Shown: one piece after another, positions 1 through 8,138 of the stretch
Position numbering within the stretch: the stretch's first letter is position 1
Layout of the letters: each line of letters opens with the position of its first letter
Assembly (NCBI RefSeq): GCF_001420695.1
Contig: NZ_LJJB01000007.1
Location: 1,127,890 to 1,191,889, forward strand
Reading direction: 5' to 3'
From: Brevibacillus choshinensis
Lineage (GTDB): Bacteria; Bacillota; Bacilli; Brevibacillales; Brevibacillaceae
DNA: 64,000 nt
The notes under the pieces: model-generated
The model's input: the letters and a program-made list of their open reading frames with translations, nothing else
What the model was told of the DNA's origin: nothing
Database searches by the model: none
Program-made: the position numbers and the translations under genes

Positions 1-875
1 TACCTGGTAATGGCATCAAGCCACAAATTCGCGATGGCTATGTTTACTCCGATGGCACCACGATTTTGGGTGCAGACGACAAAGCTGGTATCGCTGCTAT
101 TTTTGAAGGTATCCGGACGATGAAGGAACAGAATCTGCCACATCCAACCATTCAGGTAGTCCTGACAGTTGGTGAGGAATCCGGCCTGGTGGGTTCCCGT
201 GCGATGGATTCTAGCCTGTTGAAAGCAGAAATGGGCTTTATCCTCGACTCTGAGGGTCCTGTAGGTAAAATCACCGTAGCAGGTGCTGGGCAATACCGCA
301 TCGTTACTAAAATTCATGGAAAAGCGGCGCATGCTGGTGTGAATCCAGAAGACGGAATCAGTGCAATTTCTGTCGCTAGTAAAGCAATCTCCCGTATGCC
401 ACTCGGACGTATCGACGCGGATACAACTGCCAACATCGGCCGTTTTGAAGGCGGAAAAGCTTACAACATCGTTACCGACTATGTGGAAGTATGGTCAGAA
501 GCTCGCAGCTTGGTGATGGACAAGCTGGAAGCACAAGTGAAGAAGATGACTACCGCTTTCGAAGAAGCAGCTGCTGAATACGGTGCAACTGTCGAGAACG
601 ATGTGATCTTTATGTACCACGGCTACAAATTCAACGAAGAGACACCAGTCGTACAAAAAGCGATCAATGCAGTAAAACGCGTAGAGCGCAATCCTGAGCT
701 GGTAGCTAGCGGTGGCGGAAGCGACGGAAACGTGTTCAATGGCTACAACATTCCAAGCGTAAACTTCGCAATTGGCTATGAAGAGATCCATACCAAGAGC
801 GAGCGTATGCCAATTGAAGAACTGAACAAAGCGGCAGAGTTGGTTCTCGCTGTTGTTGCAGCAGTTCAAGAATAA
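1..875 (+). CDS. M20-family tripeptidase (PepT-like), 3' part
   Basis: Partial gene; the reading frame is open from the first base of the window, so the start lies upstream. The product resembles PepT-like zinc aminopeptidases of the M20 family, which release N-terminal residues from tripeptides in the cytoplasm. Visible motifs are GADDKAG (bridging metal ligand Asp), GEESGLVGS (catalytic Glu and metal-ligand Glu) and DSEGPVG, then the dimerisation domain with HGKAAHAG, and a C-terminal GGGSDGN and IHTKSE with a late metal-ligand His. The gene ends in TAA, followed closely by a terminator. The exact peptide specificity cannot be read from the sequence. Confidence 0.85.
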   Translation, partial: PGNGIKPQIRDGYVYSDGTTILGADDKAGIAAIFEGIRTMKEQNLPHPTIQVVLTVGEESGLVGSRAMDSSLLKAEMGFILDSEGPVGKITVAGAGQYRIVTKIHGKAAHAGVNPEDGISAISVASKAISRMPLGRIDADTTANIGRFEGGKAYNIVTDYVEVWSEARSLVMDKLEAQVKKMTTAFEEAAAEYGATVENDVIFMYHGYKFNEETPVVQKAINAVKRVERNPELVASGGGSDGNVFNGYNIPSVNFAIGYEEIHTKSERMPIEELNKAAELVLAVVAAVQE

Positions 876-885
876 GAGCGTACCT

Positions 886-920
886 AAAGCCGGGATTCCC
901 TCAGGAGTCTCGGCTTTTTT
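886..920 (+). terminator. Rho-independent terminator of the M20 peptidase gene
   Basis: AAAGCCGGGA pairs with TCTCGGCTTT across a short loop and is followed by a run of T. It lies 11 bases after the stop codon. Confidence 0.8.
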
Positions 921-993
921 AAATGAAATGATTGAGCCAAGCTATGCCAGTCATACACTGAGAAAGAGTACTCGACGGAAGGGAGGTAGGTCC

Positions 994-2187
994 ATGCTTT
1001 GCCTGGCAATGGGGACGGTATTGCAAGTGGTGGAAAAGCGAATGGGAATGCAGCTTCTGGAGGTTTTGATTGAGGAGACGGGCAATCGAGAGCGGGCCAT
1101 TTCAATAGCGCACGAGGAGTATTCAATCGGAGAGAAACTGATCATGAATACAACGGCAGTGCGACTCAAGCTGGGTACAGGCGGCTATCACCTGGTTGTA
1201 GGCAAAGCTGAACAGATGACTGAGCAAGATCTGTTGCCGACCAGCTGGGGACACGTGATGAAGATGCGTTACTCCCCTTGGCAATTAGCGATAGATGCGG
1301 TAGAAGAACAAGCGAGTCCGCATCACGATCTGTTTGTTCGGCATGATTTATCGTTGGAAGGAACACCTGTCGTGATCAGTGAATTGCACAGCCTGTTGCC
1401 TGCGACAGTCTTGACATTAAAACAGAATGATCCACAAACAAAAATTGTCTATGTCATGCCCGATGGTGCATCCTTGCCTATCTCCTTGAGTGGGCATGTC
1501 CATCAGCTACAAAAAGCAGGCTTCTTAGCGGCGACGATCACGACTGGACACGCATGGGGTGGTGATTATGAGGCCGTCACCATTCATAGTGGCCTTTTGG
1601 CAGCACGCCACGTAGAAAATGCCGACATCATCATATGTATGCTCGGGCCGGGGGTAGCTGGGACAGGGACTCCTTATGCCTTTTCCGGGATCCAACTCGC
1701 CGAAGTCATCCATGCAGTATCCGCACTAGGTGGATTTCCGCTATTAATCCCCCGGATTAGCTTTGCAGACCCTCGTAGACGTCATTACGGCATGAGCCAT
1801 CACACCACCGCAATTTTGAGCCGCTTTGCCCTACGCCCGGTTGTGCTCTCAATGCCACAGGTGGGAAATCAGTACGACACGATTTTGGAGCAACAGATGG
1901 TAGCTCTTCAAAAGCTGGATAAGCATGTGATTATCAGGGGAATGGTAGCGAATATGAACAGGATCGCGAGCATGGAAAAAGAATATGGCTCAGCCTTTAC
2001 CACGATGGGAAGAAGCTGGCAGGAAGATCCGGTACCTTTTCAGACGGCCGTGTTGGCTGCCGATCAGCTTAGCGGTTGGCGAGTAGATTTGGCTAAAGCG
2101 TTCAGTGACGACCCGCATTGCTTCTCCTCTCTAGATACGCTTGCAGGGTTAGATCTTTTTTGGACCAGGAACGGAGAGCAGCCTTGA
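994..2187 (+). CDS. DUF3866 family protein
   Basis: A 397-residue protein that I recognise as the DUF3866 family, which has no known function and is found in spore-forming Firmicutes next to nudF and spoIIM. The start is ATG at 994, six bases after GGGAGG; the frame is open further upstream but that part lies in the preceding terminator. No signal peptide or clear membrane segment is seen. It holds glycine-rich stretches (LGPGVAGTGTPYAFSG) and a basic motif RRRHYGMSHHT. The 3' end overlaps the antisense mciZ-like gene by 86 bases. Confidence 0.75.
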   Translation: MLCLAMGTVLQVVEKRMGMQLLEVLIEETGNRERAISIAHEEYSIGEKLIMNTTAVRLKLGTGGYHLVVGKAEQMTEQDLLPTSWGHVMKMRYSPWQLAIDAVEEQASPHHDLFVRHDLSLEGTPVVISELHSLLPATVLTLKQNDPQTKIVYVMPDGASLPISLSGHVHQLQKAGFLAATITTGHAWGGDYEAVTIHSGLLAARHVENADIIICMLGPGVAGTGTPYAFSGIQLAEVIHAVSALGGFPLLIPRISFADPRRRHYGMSHHTTAILSRFALRPVVLSMPQVGNQYDTILEQQMVALQKLDKHVIIRGMVANMNRIASMEKEYGSAFTTMGRSWQEDPVPFQTAVLAADQLSGWRVDLAKAFSDDPHCFSSLDTLAGLDLFWTRNGEQP

Positions 2188-2242
2188 TTTCCCAAGCTTT
2201 TCCTACCATACGTAATTGCTTTTCACTCACATAGGTTTTCAT
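2102..2242 (-). CDS. mciZ: MciZ-like peptide inhibitor of FtsZ
   Basis: A 46-codon gene on the minus strand, from ATG at 2242 to TGA at 2102, with a GGAGGAG ribosome site about seven bases before the ATG. The core reads MVGKAWEIKAALRSW, which closely matches the VGKAWEIRAKLKEY core I recall for B. subtilis MciZ (40 residues). In B. subtilis, MciZ is made in the mother cell under SigE and caps FtsZ filaments, blocking Z-ring formation after the asymmetric septum. The C-terminal tail here is a little longer and basic. The gene points away from nudF and overlaps the end of the DUF3866 gene. A CATAAGTT about 47 bases upstream is only a weak SigE -10 candidate. The function is inferred by similarity. 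Confidence 0.8.
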   Translation of the reverse strand: MKTYVSEKQLRMVGKAWEIKAALRSWSKKDLTLQAYLERRSNAGRH

Positions 2243-2264
2243 CTGTGATCTCCTCCGCTACAAT
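2236..2264 (+). promoter_or_regulatory. SigA-type promoter for nudF
   Basis: TTTTCA (2236-2241) and TACAAT (2259-2264) are 17 bases apart, giving a leader of about 75 bases before nudF. The site overlaps the start region of the divergent mciZ-like gene. Confidence 0.45.
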
Positions 2265-2347
2265 TAGTGTGGACAAGCTTCATGGTCCCAACTTATGGTG
2301 CATCTGGAGCATTTAGAACGATGGAATTGGAAAAGGGAGGTTTTTTT

Positions 2348-2905
2348 ATGAGGAAGTACGAGCACTTATATGAAAAAACGATTTCGAGCCAATCGATTTA
2401 TGATGGACGGATCATAAAGGTAAAAGTAGATGAGGTACTGCTTCCTAATGGAAATACCGCAAAAAGGGAGATTGTGAATCACCAAGGGGCCGTCGCTGTG
2501 ATGCCTTTGACAGACGATGGAAAAATGATTGCCGTTCGCCAATTTCGCAAACCTTTGGAACGCACGATTGTGGAAATCCCTGCTGGCAAGCTTGAGCCAG
2601 GTGAAGAGCCCCTCGCATGCGCTATTCGTGAGCTGGAAGAGGAGACGGGGTATGCGGCGAAACATATGGAGTTGCTTAGTTCTTTTTACACCTCTCCTGG
2701 CTTCGCCGATGAAATTCTCCACGTGTACGTTGCGACCGGTTTGACCAAGGGGGAAAGCAGACCTGATGAAGACGAGTTTGTGGATGTGCTGGAATTGACA
2801 CTTGAAGAAGCGAAGGAATTGCATCATACAGGAGAGATTCGGGATGCGAAGACCGTAGTCGCGCTTTTTGCATGGGAAAACCGGGTGCTTCGATCCCGTG
2901 GTTGA
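2348..2905 (+). CDS. nudF: ADP-ribose pyrophosphatase (Nudix)
   Basis: A 185-residue Nudix hydrolase expected to split ADP-ribose into AMP and ribose-5-phosphate. The Nudix box GKLEPGEEPLACAIRELEEE-TGYA is complete (G, E, REL, EE, G), with the SFYTSPGFADE element after it that is typical of the ADP-ribose subfamily. ATG at 2348 follows AAAGGGAGG; the longer frame to 2267 lacks a ribosome site and crosses the promoter. The next gene starts inside its last codons. This matches nudF of B. subtilis by sequence and place. Confidence 0.9.
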   Translation: MRKYEHLYEKTISSQSIYDGRIIKVKVDEVLLPNGNTAKREIVNHQGAVAVMPLTDDGKMIAVRQFRKPLERTIVEIPAGKLEPGEEPLACAIRELEEETGYAAKHMELLSSFYTSPGFADEILHVYVATGLTKGESRPDEDEFVDVLELTLEEAKELHHTGEIRDAKTVVALFAWENRVLRSRG

Positions 2906-4082
2906 GACCGTACTAACGGAGTACTTTTGTGATATGCACATCCATATTGGAGGGACGCGCAGTGGGAAGCCGGTGAAAATAACGGCGTCGCGTCAGATGA
3001 CTTTGACTCGGATTCTGGAGGAAGCCTCTGAAAGGAAAGGCATGGATGTGATAGGGATTATCGATGCCCATTCACCGGAAGTCCAGGAGGAACTCATAGA
3101 TCTGCTGGAAAGTGGATCCGCTGCGGAACACGAGGATGGGGGAATCACCTACAAGGAAACGATGCTCATTCTCGGCTCTGAGGTGGAAATCAAGGAAGCT
3201 GACAGGGGCGAAGCACACTTTCTCGTTTACATGCCGCGATTGCGGGACATGCAGTCTTTCACCCAATGGCTATCTAGCAGATGCAAAAATGTTCAACTCA
3301 GTTCACAGCGGATTCGAGCTAGCCTACATGAACTGCAAGCATGTGTGGCCGAGCTAGGTGGGTTGATCATCCCTGCCCATATTTTCACGCCGCACAAAGG
3401 TCTCTATGGAAGCTGTACAGACTCGATGGCAGAAGTGATGGATCCATCCATGATTTTGGCTGTTGAGCTGGGCTTGAGTGCAAACACGGCGATGGCCGAC
3501 TGTTTGTCAGAGCTTCATAACAAGACTTTTCTTACCAATTCAGATGCACATTCCCTCGGAAAGATAGGCCGTGAGTACCAATCGATGTGTATGCGAGAGC
3601 GTAGCTACGCCGAGTGGGAGAAAGCCATCCGCAGAGTAGAGGGTAGAGGAGTGGCAGTCAATTACGGTTTGCAGCCAGAGCTGGGGAAGTATCATCTGAC
3701 GGCTTGTCAGGACTGCCAATCATTAGTACCCACAGATGCGTCAGGTAGATGCCCGGAATGTGGGCATAAACGTGTCGTTCGAGGGGTAGCTGCAAGAATT
3801 GAACAGCTGGCTGACTCGCCATATGGTCTGCATCCATCACATCGTCCGCCTTATGTCGAACAGGTTCCACTCGATTTTATTCCGGGAATAGGCCCCAAGC
3901 TACTGCAGAAGCTGTATGACACTTTTGGCACGCAAATGAACGTGTTGCACAGGGTGGAACGCGACGAGTTGGCTAATGTCACCGGAGAAAAAATTGCTGA
4001 CCTGATTGAAAAGGCGAGATCTGGCACGCTGTCGGTTCAAGCTGGAGCAGCAGGAACTTACGGTAAGATTGTCCGAGAGTGA
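2898..4082 (+). CDS. EndoQ-like PHP-domain DNA endonuclease (TIGR00375 family)
   Basis: A 394-residue protein with three parts. An N-terminal PHP-type metal domain holds DMHIHIG, IIDAH and TNSDAHSLG. A C4 zinc motif follows near residues 270-300 (CQDCQ and CPECG). The C-terminal region is helix-hairpin-helix-like, DFIPGIGPKLLQKLYDTFG. This is the layout of endonuclease Q, described in Thermococcales and a few bacteria including a Bacillus, which nicks DNA 5' of deaminated bases. GTG at 2898 overlaps nudF by eight bases and suggests coupling; TTG at 2868 is an alternative, and neither has a strong ribosome site. The activity is inferred; TIGR00375 members are often annotated only as hypothetical. 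Confidence 0.7.
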   Translation: MVETVLTEYFCDMHIHIGGTRSGKPVKITASRQMTLTRILEEASERKGMDVIGIIDAHSPEVQEELIDLLESGSAAEHEDGGITYKETMLILGSEVEIKEADRGEAHFLVYMPRLRDMQSFTQWLSSRCKNVQLSSQRIRASLHELQACVAELGGLIIPAHIFTPHKGLYGSCTDSMAEVMDPSMILAVELGLSANTAMADCLSELHNKTFLTNSDAHSLGKIGREYQSMCMRERSYAEWEKAIRRVEGRGVAVNYGLQPELGKYHLTACQDCQSLVPTDASGRCPECGHKRVVRGVAARIEQLADSPYGLHPSHRPPYVEQVPLDFIPGIGPKLLQKLYDTFGTQMNVLHRVERDELANVTGEKIADLIEKARSGTLSVQAGAAGTYGKIVRE

Positions 4083-4088
4083 GCAGTC

Positions 4089-4115
4089 ATAGCGTCAACC
4101 TTCCCCGCATAAGCT
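4089..4115 (+). promoter_or_regulatory. Candidate SigE promoter for spoIIM
   Basis: ATA (4089-4091), 16 bases, then CATAAGCT (4108-4115) fits the core SigE pattern imperfectly (6 of 8 in the -10). spoIIM is known to be SigE-dependent in B. subtilis. Start of transcription would be about 28 bases before the GTG. Confidence 0.3.
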
Positions 4116-4149
4116 GTACAGTAATCAGTGAAGCGGGAGGCGACGTAAC

Positions 4150-4776
4150 GTGCGATCACGAGTCGGACAAACTATCCAATCGTATGCGAAAGATCATCAG
4201 TCGCTTTATTGGTTCACGATTGTTTTGTTTACCATGGGCATTATTTTTGGAGCCGTACTTGTCAATTCCTTGCCTCTTTCGCAAAAGCAGGAGCTGTATG
4301 GCTTCCTCCAATATTTTTTTAACAGTTTGTCTTCGCAAGGCATCCCTGAGACGAACACCCATTTTCAGGAGGCATTTGGACACTACGCCAAAACAGTAGC
4401 TATCATGTGGGTATTAGGCTTGTCCATCATCGGCCTGCCTATGATTTTGCTGATGCTTTTCTTAAAAGGTGTGGTCGTTGGCTTCACGGTCGGCTTTTTG
4501 GTGAACCAGCTGCAATGGAATGGGGTTACATTTGCATTGTTAGGTGTACTTCCGCAAAATCTATTGGTGGTACCTGCCATGTTTATCATAGGCGTGAGCG
4601 GAATTTCGTTCTCCTTGCGATTAATCAAAACGAGATTGGTCAGCAAACGCGATGTCATCCTTCCCCATTTTGTTGGCTATACAGTGCTTGTCGTGTGTAT
4701 GCTCGCCGTGTTGACGCTGGCTGCGCTGTTTGAGACTTTCGTATCGCCCAGACTCATGCAGCTGGTGCTTAATTAA
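4150..4776 (+). CDS. spoIIM: Stage II sporulation protein M
   Basis: A 208-residue membrane protein of the SpoIIM family, part of the SpoIIDMP complex that remodels septal peptidoglycan and drives engulfment from the mother-cell side. About five hydrophobic segments are seen (for example FTIVLFTMGIIFGAVLV, VAIMWVLGLSIIGLPMILLMLF, and a final LVVCMLAVLTLAALF). The start is GTG at 4150, after GCGGGAGG. The stop codon overlaps a Fur-box-like sequence belonging to the next gene. The place before fur matches B. subtilis. Confidence 0.92.
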   Translation: MRSRVGQTIQSYAKDHQSLYWFTIVLFTMGIIFGAVLVNSLPLSQKQELYGFLQYFFNSLSSQGIPETNTHFQEAFGHYAKTVAIMWVLGLSIIGLPMILLMLFLKGVVVGFTVGFLVNQLQWNGVTFALLGVLPQNLLVVPAMFIIGVSGISFSLRLIKTRLVSKRDVILPHFVGYTVLVVCMLAVLTLAALFETFVSPRLMQLVLN

Positions 4777-4788
4777 TAATAATTCTCA
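4774..4788 (+). promoter_or_regulatory. Fur/PerR-box-like operator before fur
   Basis: TAATAATAATTCTCA matches the 7-1-7 Fur box TGATAATnATTATCA at 12 of 14 fixed positions. It lies 18 bases upstream of the -35 of the fur promoter and overlaps the stop codon of spoIIM. Autoregulation of the downstream gene is the likely role. PerR boxes are similar, so the regulator is not settled. Confidence 0.5.
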
Positions 4789-4805
4789 TGTAAGAACTTC
4801 TGCAT

Positions 4806-4835
4806 TTGACTTATTCAAGGACCCTCTACTATAAT
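4806..4835 (+). promoter_or_regulatory. SigA-type promoter for fur
   Basis: TTGACT (4806-4811) and a perfect TATAAT (4830-4835) with 18-base spacing. The ATG is 35 bases further on. Confidence 0.75.
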
Positions 4836-4870
4836 AGGAACAGGTTTCATGCGAGCGGGGAGGGGCATTA

Positions 4871-5335
4871 ATGTTGGAAGAAAAGTTAGAGAAAATCAAG
4901 CAGCAATTGCATTCACAGAACTACAAGTTGACACCACAGCGTGAAGCCACTGTTCGCGTCTTGTTGGAAAATGAAGAAGACCATCTGAGCGCGGAAGATG
5001 TGTATCTCCTGGTAAAGGATAAAGCTCCGGAAATCGGGCTTGCAACTGTATACAGGACATTAGAGCTGTTGAGTGAGCTGAAGATCCTTCACAAAATGAA
5101 CTTTGGCGATGGTGTGGCTCGGTACGATTTGCGTGATGACAATGCAGCTTATCATCACCATCACCTGATTTGCCTGAACTGCGGCTCCGTCGATGAAATA
5201 TTCGAAGACCTGCTTGTAACGGCAGAGGAAAAAGTCAAGAATGTTTACAACTTTTACATTACCGATCACCGCTTGACCTTTTACGGAATTTGCAGTCGCT
5301 GCATCGATAAAGTCAACGTGGAAGACTTCAAATAA
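4871..5335 (+). CDS. fur: Ferric uptake regulator Fur
   Basis: A 154-residue Fur-family repressor. The N-terminal winged helix includes LTPQREATVRVLL and the recognition region GLATVYRTLELL. The C-terminal domain has the HHHHLIC metal site and two structural zinc pairs, CLNC and CSRC. Start ATG 4871 follows GGGGAGGGG. Position after spoIIM and near xerD matches fur of B. subtilis, rather than perR or zur. It ends just before a strong terminator. Confidence 0.9.
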   Translation: MLEEKLEKIKQQLHSQNYKLTPQREATVRVLLENEEDHLSAEDVYLLVKDKAPEIGLATVYRTLELLSELKILHKMNFGDGVARYDLRDDNAAYHHHHLICLNCGSVDEIFEDLLVTAEEKVKNVYNFYITDHRLTFYGICSRCIDKVNVEDFK

Positions 5336-5337
5336 GA

Positions 5338-5368
5338 AAAACTTCTCTGGTAACGGAGAAGTTTTTTT
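5338..5368 (+). terminator. Rho-independent terminator of fur
   Basis: AAACTTCTC pairs with GAGAAGTTT around a short loop, followed by seven T. Confidence 0.85.
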
Positions 5369-5382
5369 CTTTTTACTTTCTT

Positions 5383-5523
5383 AAAGTTAGAGTTCATTAA
5401 TGCGATAAAGGTTGAAAGTATAAGCGCAACTAAGGCTCCTCCAAAAAGCTAGGCGTAGCCAAGTTTTGCTAATCTCACCGATTTATCTAGATTGTAATGG
5501 TCATCGATTTCGTGTGGCATCAT
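5383..5523 (-). pseudogene. Possible remnant of a small membrane protein gene with an in-frame TAG
   Basis: On the minus strand, ATG at 5523 opens a frame reading MMPHEIDDHYNLDKSVRLAK then LGYA, followed by TAG (5451-5449), then LFGGALVALILSTFIALMN, a good single membrane helix. One base change (TGG to TAG, Trp to stop) would explain the break. No ribosome site precedes the ATG, and the frame runs on into the fur terminator, so it may be decayed or a coincidence. The rest of the fur-ald gap shows nothing I can identify. Confidence 0.25.
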
Positions 5524-5558
5524 AAAAAGGTAGTAAGAGACAGGAGGTGGGTTTGCAG

Positions 5559-6689
5559 ATGATTATTGGGGTACCAAAGGAAATGAAAAACAATGAAAAT
5601 CGTGTTGGATTGACTCCAGCAGGTGTGAGTTCTTATAAACAAGCGGGTCATCGCGTGCTTGTCGAGGCGCAGGCAGGTGCAGGATCAGGATTTGGAGATG
5701 AAGATTACTTAGCAGCAGGAGCTGAGATTTTCGAAAAGGCGAGTGACGTGTGGCAGAATGCAGAGATGATCTGTAAGGTCAAAGAGCCATTACCAGCCGA
5801 ATATCCTTATTTTCGCGAAAATCAAATCTTGTTCACGTACTTGCACCTAGCACCTGAGAAAGAATTGACGGAACAGCTTATTGCGAAAAAAGTGGTCGCC
5901 ATCGCGTATGAGACGATCCAGACTGATGATCGTGCTTTGCCGCTCCTGATGCCGATGAGTGAGGTGGCGGGGCGGATGTCCGTGCAGATCGGTGCACAAT
6001 TTTTAGAGAAACCGCATGGGGGCAAAGGCATTTTGCTAGGAGGTGTACCAGGTGTTCCTCCGGGCAAGGTCGCCATCGTCGGTGGTGGTATCGTTGGCAC
6101 CAACGCGGCAAAAATGGCAATAGGGCTCGGCGCAGATGTGACGATACTCGATGTCAACGCAAATCGACTCCGGGAGCTGGATGATCAGTTCCAAGGCCGT
6201 CTGCATACTTTGATGTCCAATCATTACAATTTGGCAGAAGCAGTAAAGCATGCCGATCTCCTTATTGGAGCGGTGCTCATTCCAGGAGCGCGTGCGCCGC
6301 GACTCGTGACAGAAGAGATGGTGAAATCCATGTCTCCTGGATCTGTCATTGTCGACGTGGCGATCGATCAGGGGGGCTCCATTGAGACAGTCGATCGCAT
6401 CTCGACGCATAGTGATCCGACATATGTGAAGCATGGAGTGGTTCATTATTCCGTAGCCAATATGCCAGGGGCTGTACCACGTACGTCGACGATTGCACTG
6501 TCCAACGTGACGCTACCGTATGGCTTGCTCTTGGCAAACAAAGGCTATCGGGCTGCCATCACGCAAAACCGGGCGCTGGCTCGCGGCGTGAATGTCATCC
6601 ATGGATATATCGTCTACGAAGCGGTGGCCAAGTCGCTGCAGCTCTCCTTTACTCCCTTGGATGATGTACTGGCAGACATGCCTTTGTAG
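5559..6689 (+). CDS. ald: Alanine dehydrogenase
   Basis: A 376-residue NAD-dependent enzyme that converts L-alanine to pyruvate and ammonia; in bacilli it serves alanine use during sporulation and growth on alanine. The N-terminus [20 protein letters not shown] is characteristic, with [20 protein letters not shown] as the Rossmann motif and the [11 protein letters not shown] segment near the C-terminus. ATG at 5559 lies 11 bases after AGGAGG; upstream GTG and TTG codons in frame are less likely. It sits between fur and the DUF4227 gene, which are neighbours in B. subtilis, so it is an insertion relative to that order. Confidence 0.93.
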   Translation: MIIGVPKEMKNNENRVGLTPAGVSSYKQAGHRVLVEAQAGAGSGFGDEDYLAAGAEIFEKASDVWQNAEMICKVKEPLPAEYPYFRENQILFTYLHLAPEKELTEQLIAKKVVAIAYETIQTDDRALPLLMPMSEVAGRMSVQIGAQFLEKPHGGKGILLGGVPGVPPGKVAIVGGGIVGTNAAKMAIGLGADVTILDVNANRLRELDDQFQGRLHTLMSNHYNLAEAVKHADLLIGAVLIPGARAPRLVTEEMVKSMSPGSVIVDVAIDQGGSIETVDRISTHSDPTYVKHGVVHYSVANMPGAVPRTSTIALSNVTLPYGLLLANKGYRAAITQNRALARGVNVIHGYIVYEAVAKSLQLSFTPLDDVLADMPL

Positions 6690-6730
6690 TGCCGAATGGA
6701 GTAGGGGACAAGTGCATATAATGGGAGGGA

Positions 6731-6756
6731 AACAAAACGGTCTTGACCGTTTTGTT
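6731..6756 (+). terminator. Hairpin after ald
   Basis: AACAAAACGGTC and GACCGTTTTGTT form a perfect 12-base inverted repeat with only two bases between. As RNA it folds with a six-base loop. The T-rich right arm makes it terminator-like, but there is no separate T tract. Confidence 0.5.
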
Positions 6757-6757
6757 C

Positions 6758-6771
6758 GACCGCGAGCGGTC
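6758..6771. repeat. Short palindrome GACCGC-GA-GCGGTC
   Basis: A second perfect inverted repeat directly after the ald hairpin and sharing its GACCG core. It could be part of a compound terminator or a protein site. Confidence 0.4.
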
Positions 6772-6825
6772 ACATCCACGTTTATGAAAAACGTCTCGAC
6801 TTTCACAGAAATAGGAGGGATAGGA

Positions 6826-7065
6826 ATGCGGATTCCGTACCGCCGCATGATGGAGGCGCTGCGCTTTCTGCTTCTCTTTGTGACGTGCACCCTACTCTCA
6901 TACGGGATCATTACGCTTCTGTCCGACAAGCTGCTCCCTTCCAATCCCTATGATGAGCCTCGCGGGAATGCAGTAAAAGTCGTGAAACTGGTGAATTCTC
7001 CCGAGACACAAGATCTGGACGGATATTTGACGCGTCTGCAGCTTTTTTACGTGACAGGAGAGTAA
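6826..7065 (+). CDS. yqzK: DUF4227 family membrane protein (YqzK-like)
   Basis: A 79-residue protein with one hydrophobic segment (LRFLLLFVTCTLLSYGIITLL) followed by a short soluble tail containing NPYDEPRGNAVKVV, the mark of the DUF4227/YqzK family. ATG 6826 follows AGGAGGG by seven bases. It precedes xerD as yqzK does in B. subtilis. The function is unknown. Confidence 0.75.
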   Translation: MRIPYRRMMEALRFLLLFVTCTLLSYGIITLLSDKLLPSNPYDEPRGNAVKVVKLVNSPETQDLDGYLTRLQLFYVTGE

Positions 7066-7171
7066 TTGGCTCAACTATGCCTGCTGATCATTTTTTTGCG
7101 AGCTAAGCAGGAGTTTCGCCATCCATGTGGAAAGCAATACAGGATACTTATCACCTGAAGGGGACAGCTTC

Positions 7172-8059
7172 ATGGACAGTCTGATTGATCAATTCATCCA
7201 TTTTCTGGCTGTAGAGAAAGGGCTATCGAGAAATACTCTAGAATCATATCAGCGGGATATGGTGGCCTATACTACGTATTTGCAGGACCAAGGCATCACG
7301 CGCGTGGAAGATTCAACGCGCACACAAATTATCGGCTACCTGCTCGTACTCCGGGAAAAAGGTAGAGCGACAGCTACGCTTTCTCGCAACATGGCATCGA
7401 TCAGGGCATTTTATCAGTTTCTCGTTCGGGACAAATACATAGACAAAGACCCATCGATACACCTAGAAACCCCGAAAATCGAGAAGCGACTGCCAAAGGT
7501 GCTTTCGATTGAAGAAGTGGAGAGGCTGCTGGAAAGTCCCTCCGTTCACAATCCTGCTGGGCTGCGTGATAAAGCCATGCTGGAGCTGTTGTATGCGACA
7601 GGGATTCGTGTCTCTGAGCTGGTCAATCTGGATGCAGCTGACGTAAATCTAGACATGGGGTTTGTCAAATGCATGGGGAAGGGCTCCAAGGAGCGGATTA
7701 TTCCCTTGGGATCAGTCGCCGTACAGATGGTAAGACACTATTTGTCAGCGGGTAGACCCAAGCTGGTAAAAGGTACAGGCGATACAGCGTTGTTCCTAAA
7801 TCATTTGGGCAAACAAATCACGCGGCAAGGATTTTGGAAGATCATCAAGCGGTATGCGCTCAAAGCCAACATTCGCGCAGAGATCACGCCACATACGCTG
7901 CGTCATTCCTTTGCTACCCATCTGCTGGAAAATGGTGCTGACTTGCGTTCCGTACAGGAAATGCTAGGTCATGCTGATATTTCCACGACCCAGATTTACA
8001 CCCACGTTACACGTACACGTATCAAAGATATTTATGCCAAGACCCATCCGCGAGCGTAA
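7172..8059 (+). CDS. xerD: Site-specific tyrosine recombinase XerD
   Basis: A 295-residue tyrosine recombinase that works with XerC at dif to resolve chromosome dimers. The N-terminal SAM-like domain ([23 protein letters not shown]) is followed by the catalytic domain with Arg in ATGIRVSEL, Lys in [19 protein letters not shown] and [14 protein letters not shown] with the nucleophile Tyr. ATG 7172 (MDSLIDQF) was chosen; the frame extends to a GTG at 7127 without a good ribosome site. Place after the DUF4227 gene and before deoB matches xerD (ripX) of B. subtilis. Confidence 0.9.
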   Translation: MDSLIDQFIHFLAVEKGLSRNTLESYQRDMVAYTTYLQDQGITRVEDSTRTQIIGYLLVLREKGRATATLSRNMASIRAFYQFLVRDKYIDKDPSIHLETPKIEKRLPKVLSIEEVERLLESPSVHNPAGLRDKAMLELLYATGIRVSELVNLDAADVNLDMGFVKCMGKGSKERIIPLGSVAVQMVRHYLSAGRPKLVKGTGDTALFLNHLGKQITRQGFWKIIKRYALKANIRAEITPHTLRHSFATHLLENGADLRSVQEMLGHADISTTQIYTHVTRTRIKDIYAKTHPRA

Positions 8060-8138
8060 TCAACTCCGGACAAAGAAAAAGAGAGAGAACAAAGGTAAAT
8101 AAGACTCCGTCATGCTTTTAGGCGGAGCAAACTTTTTT

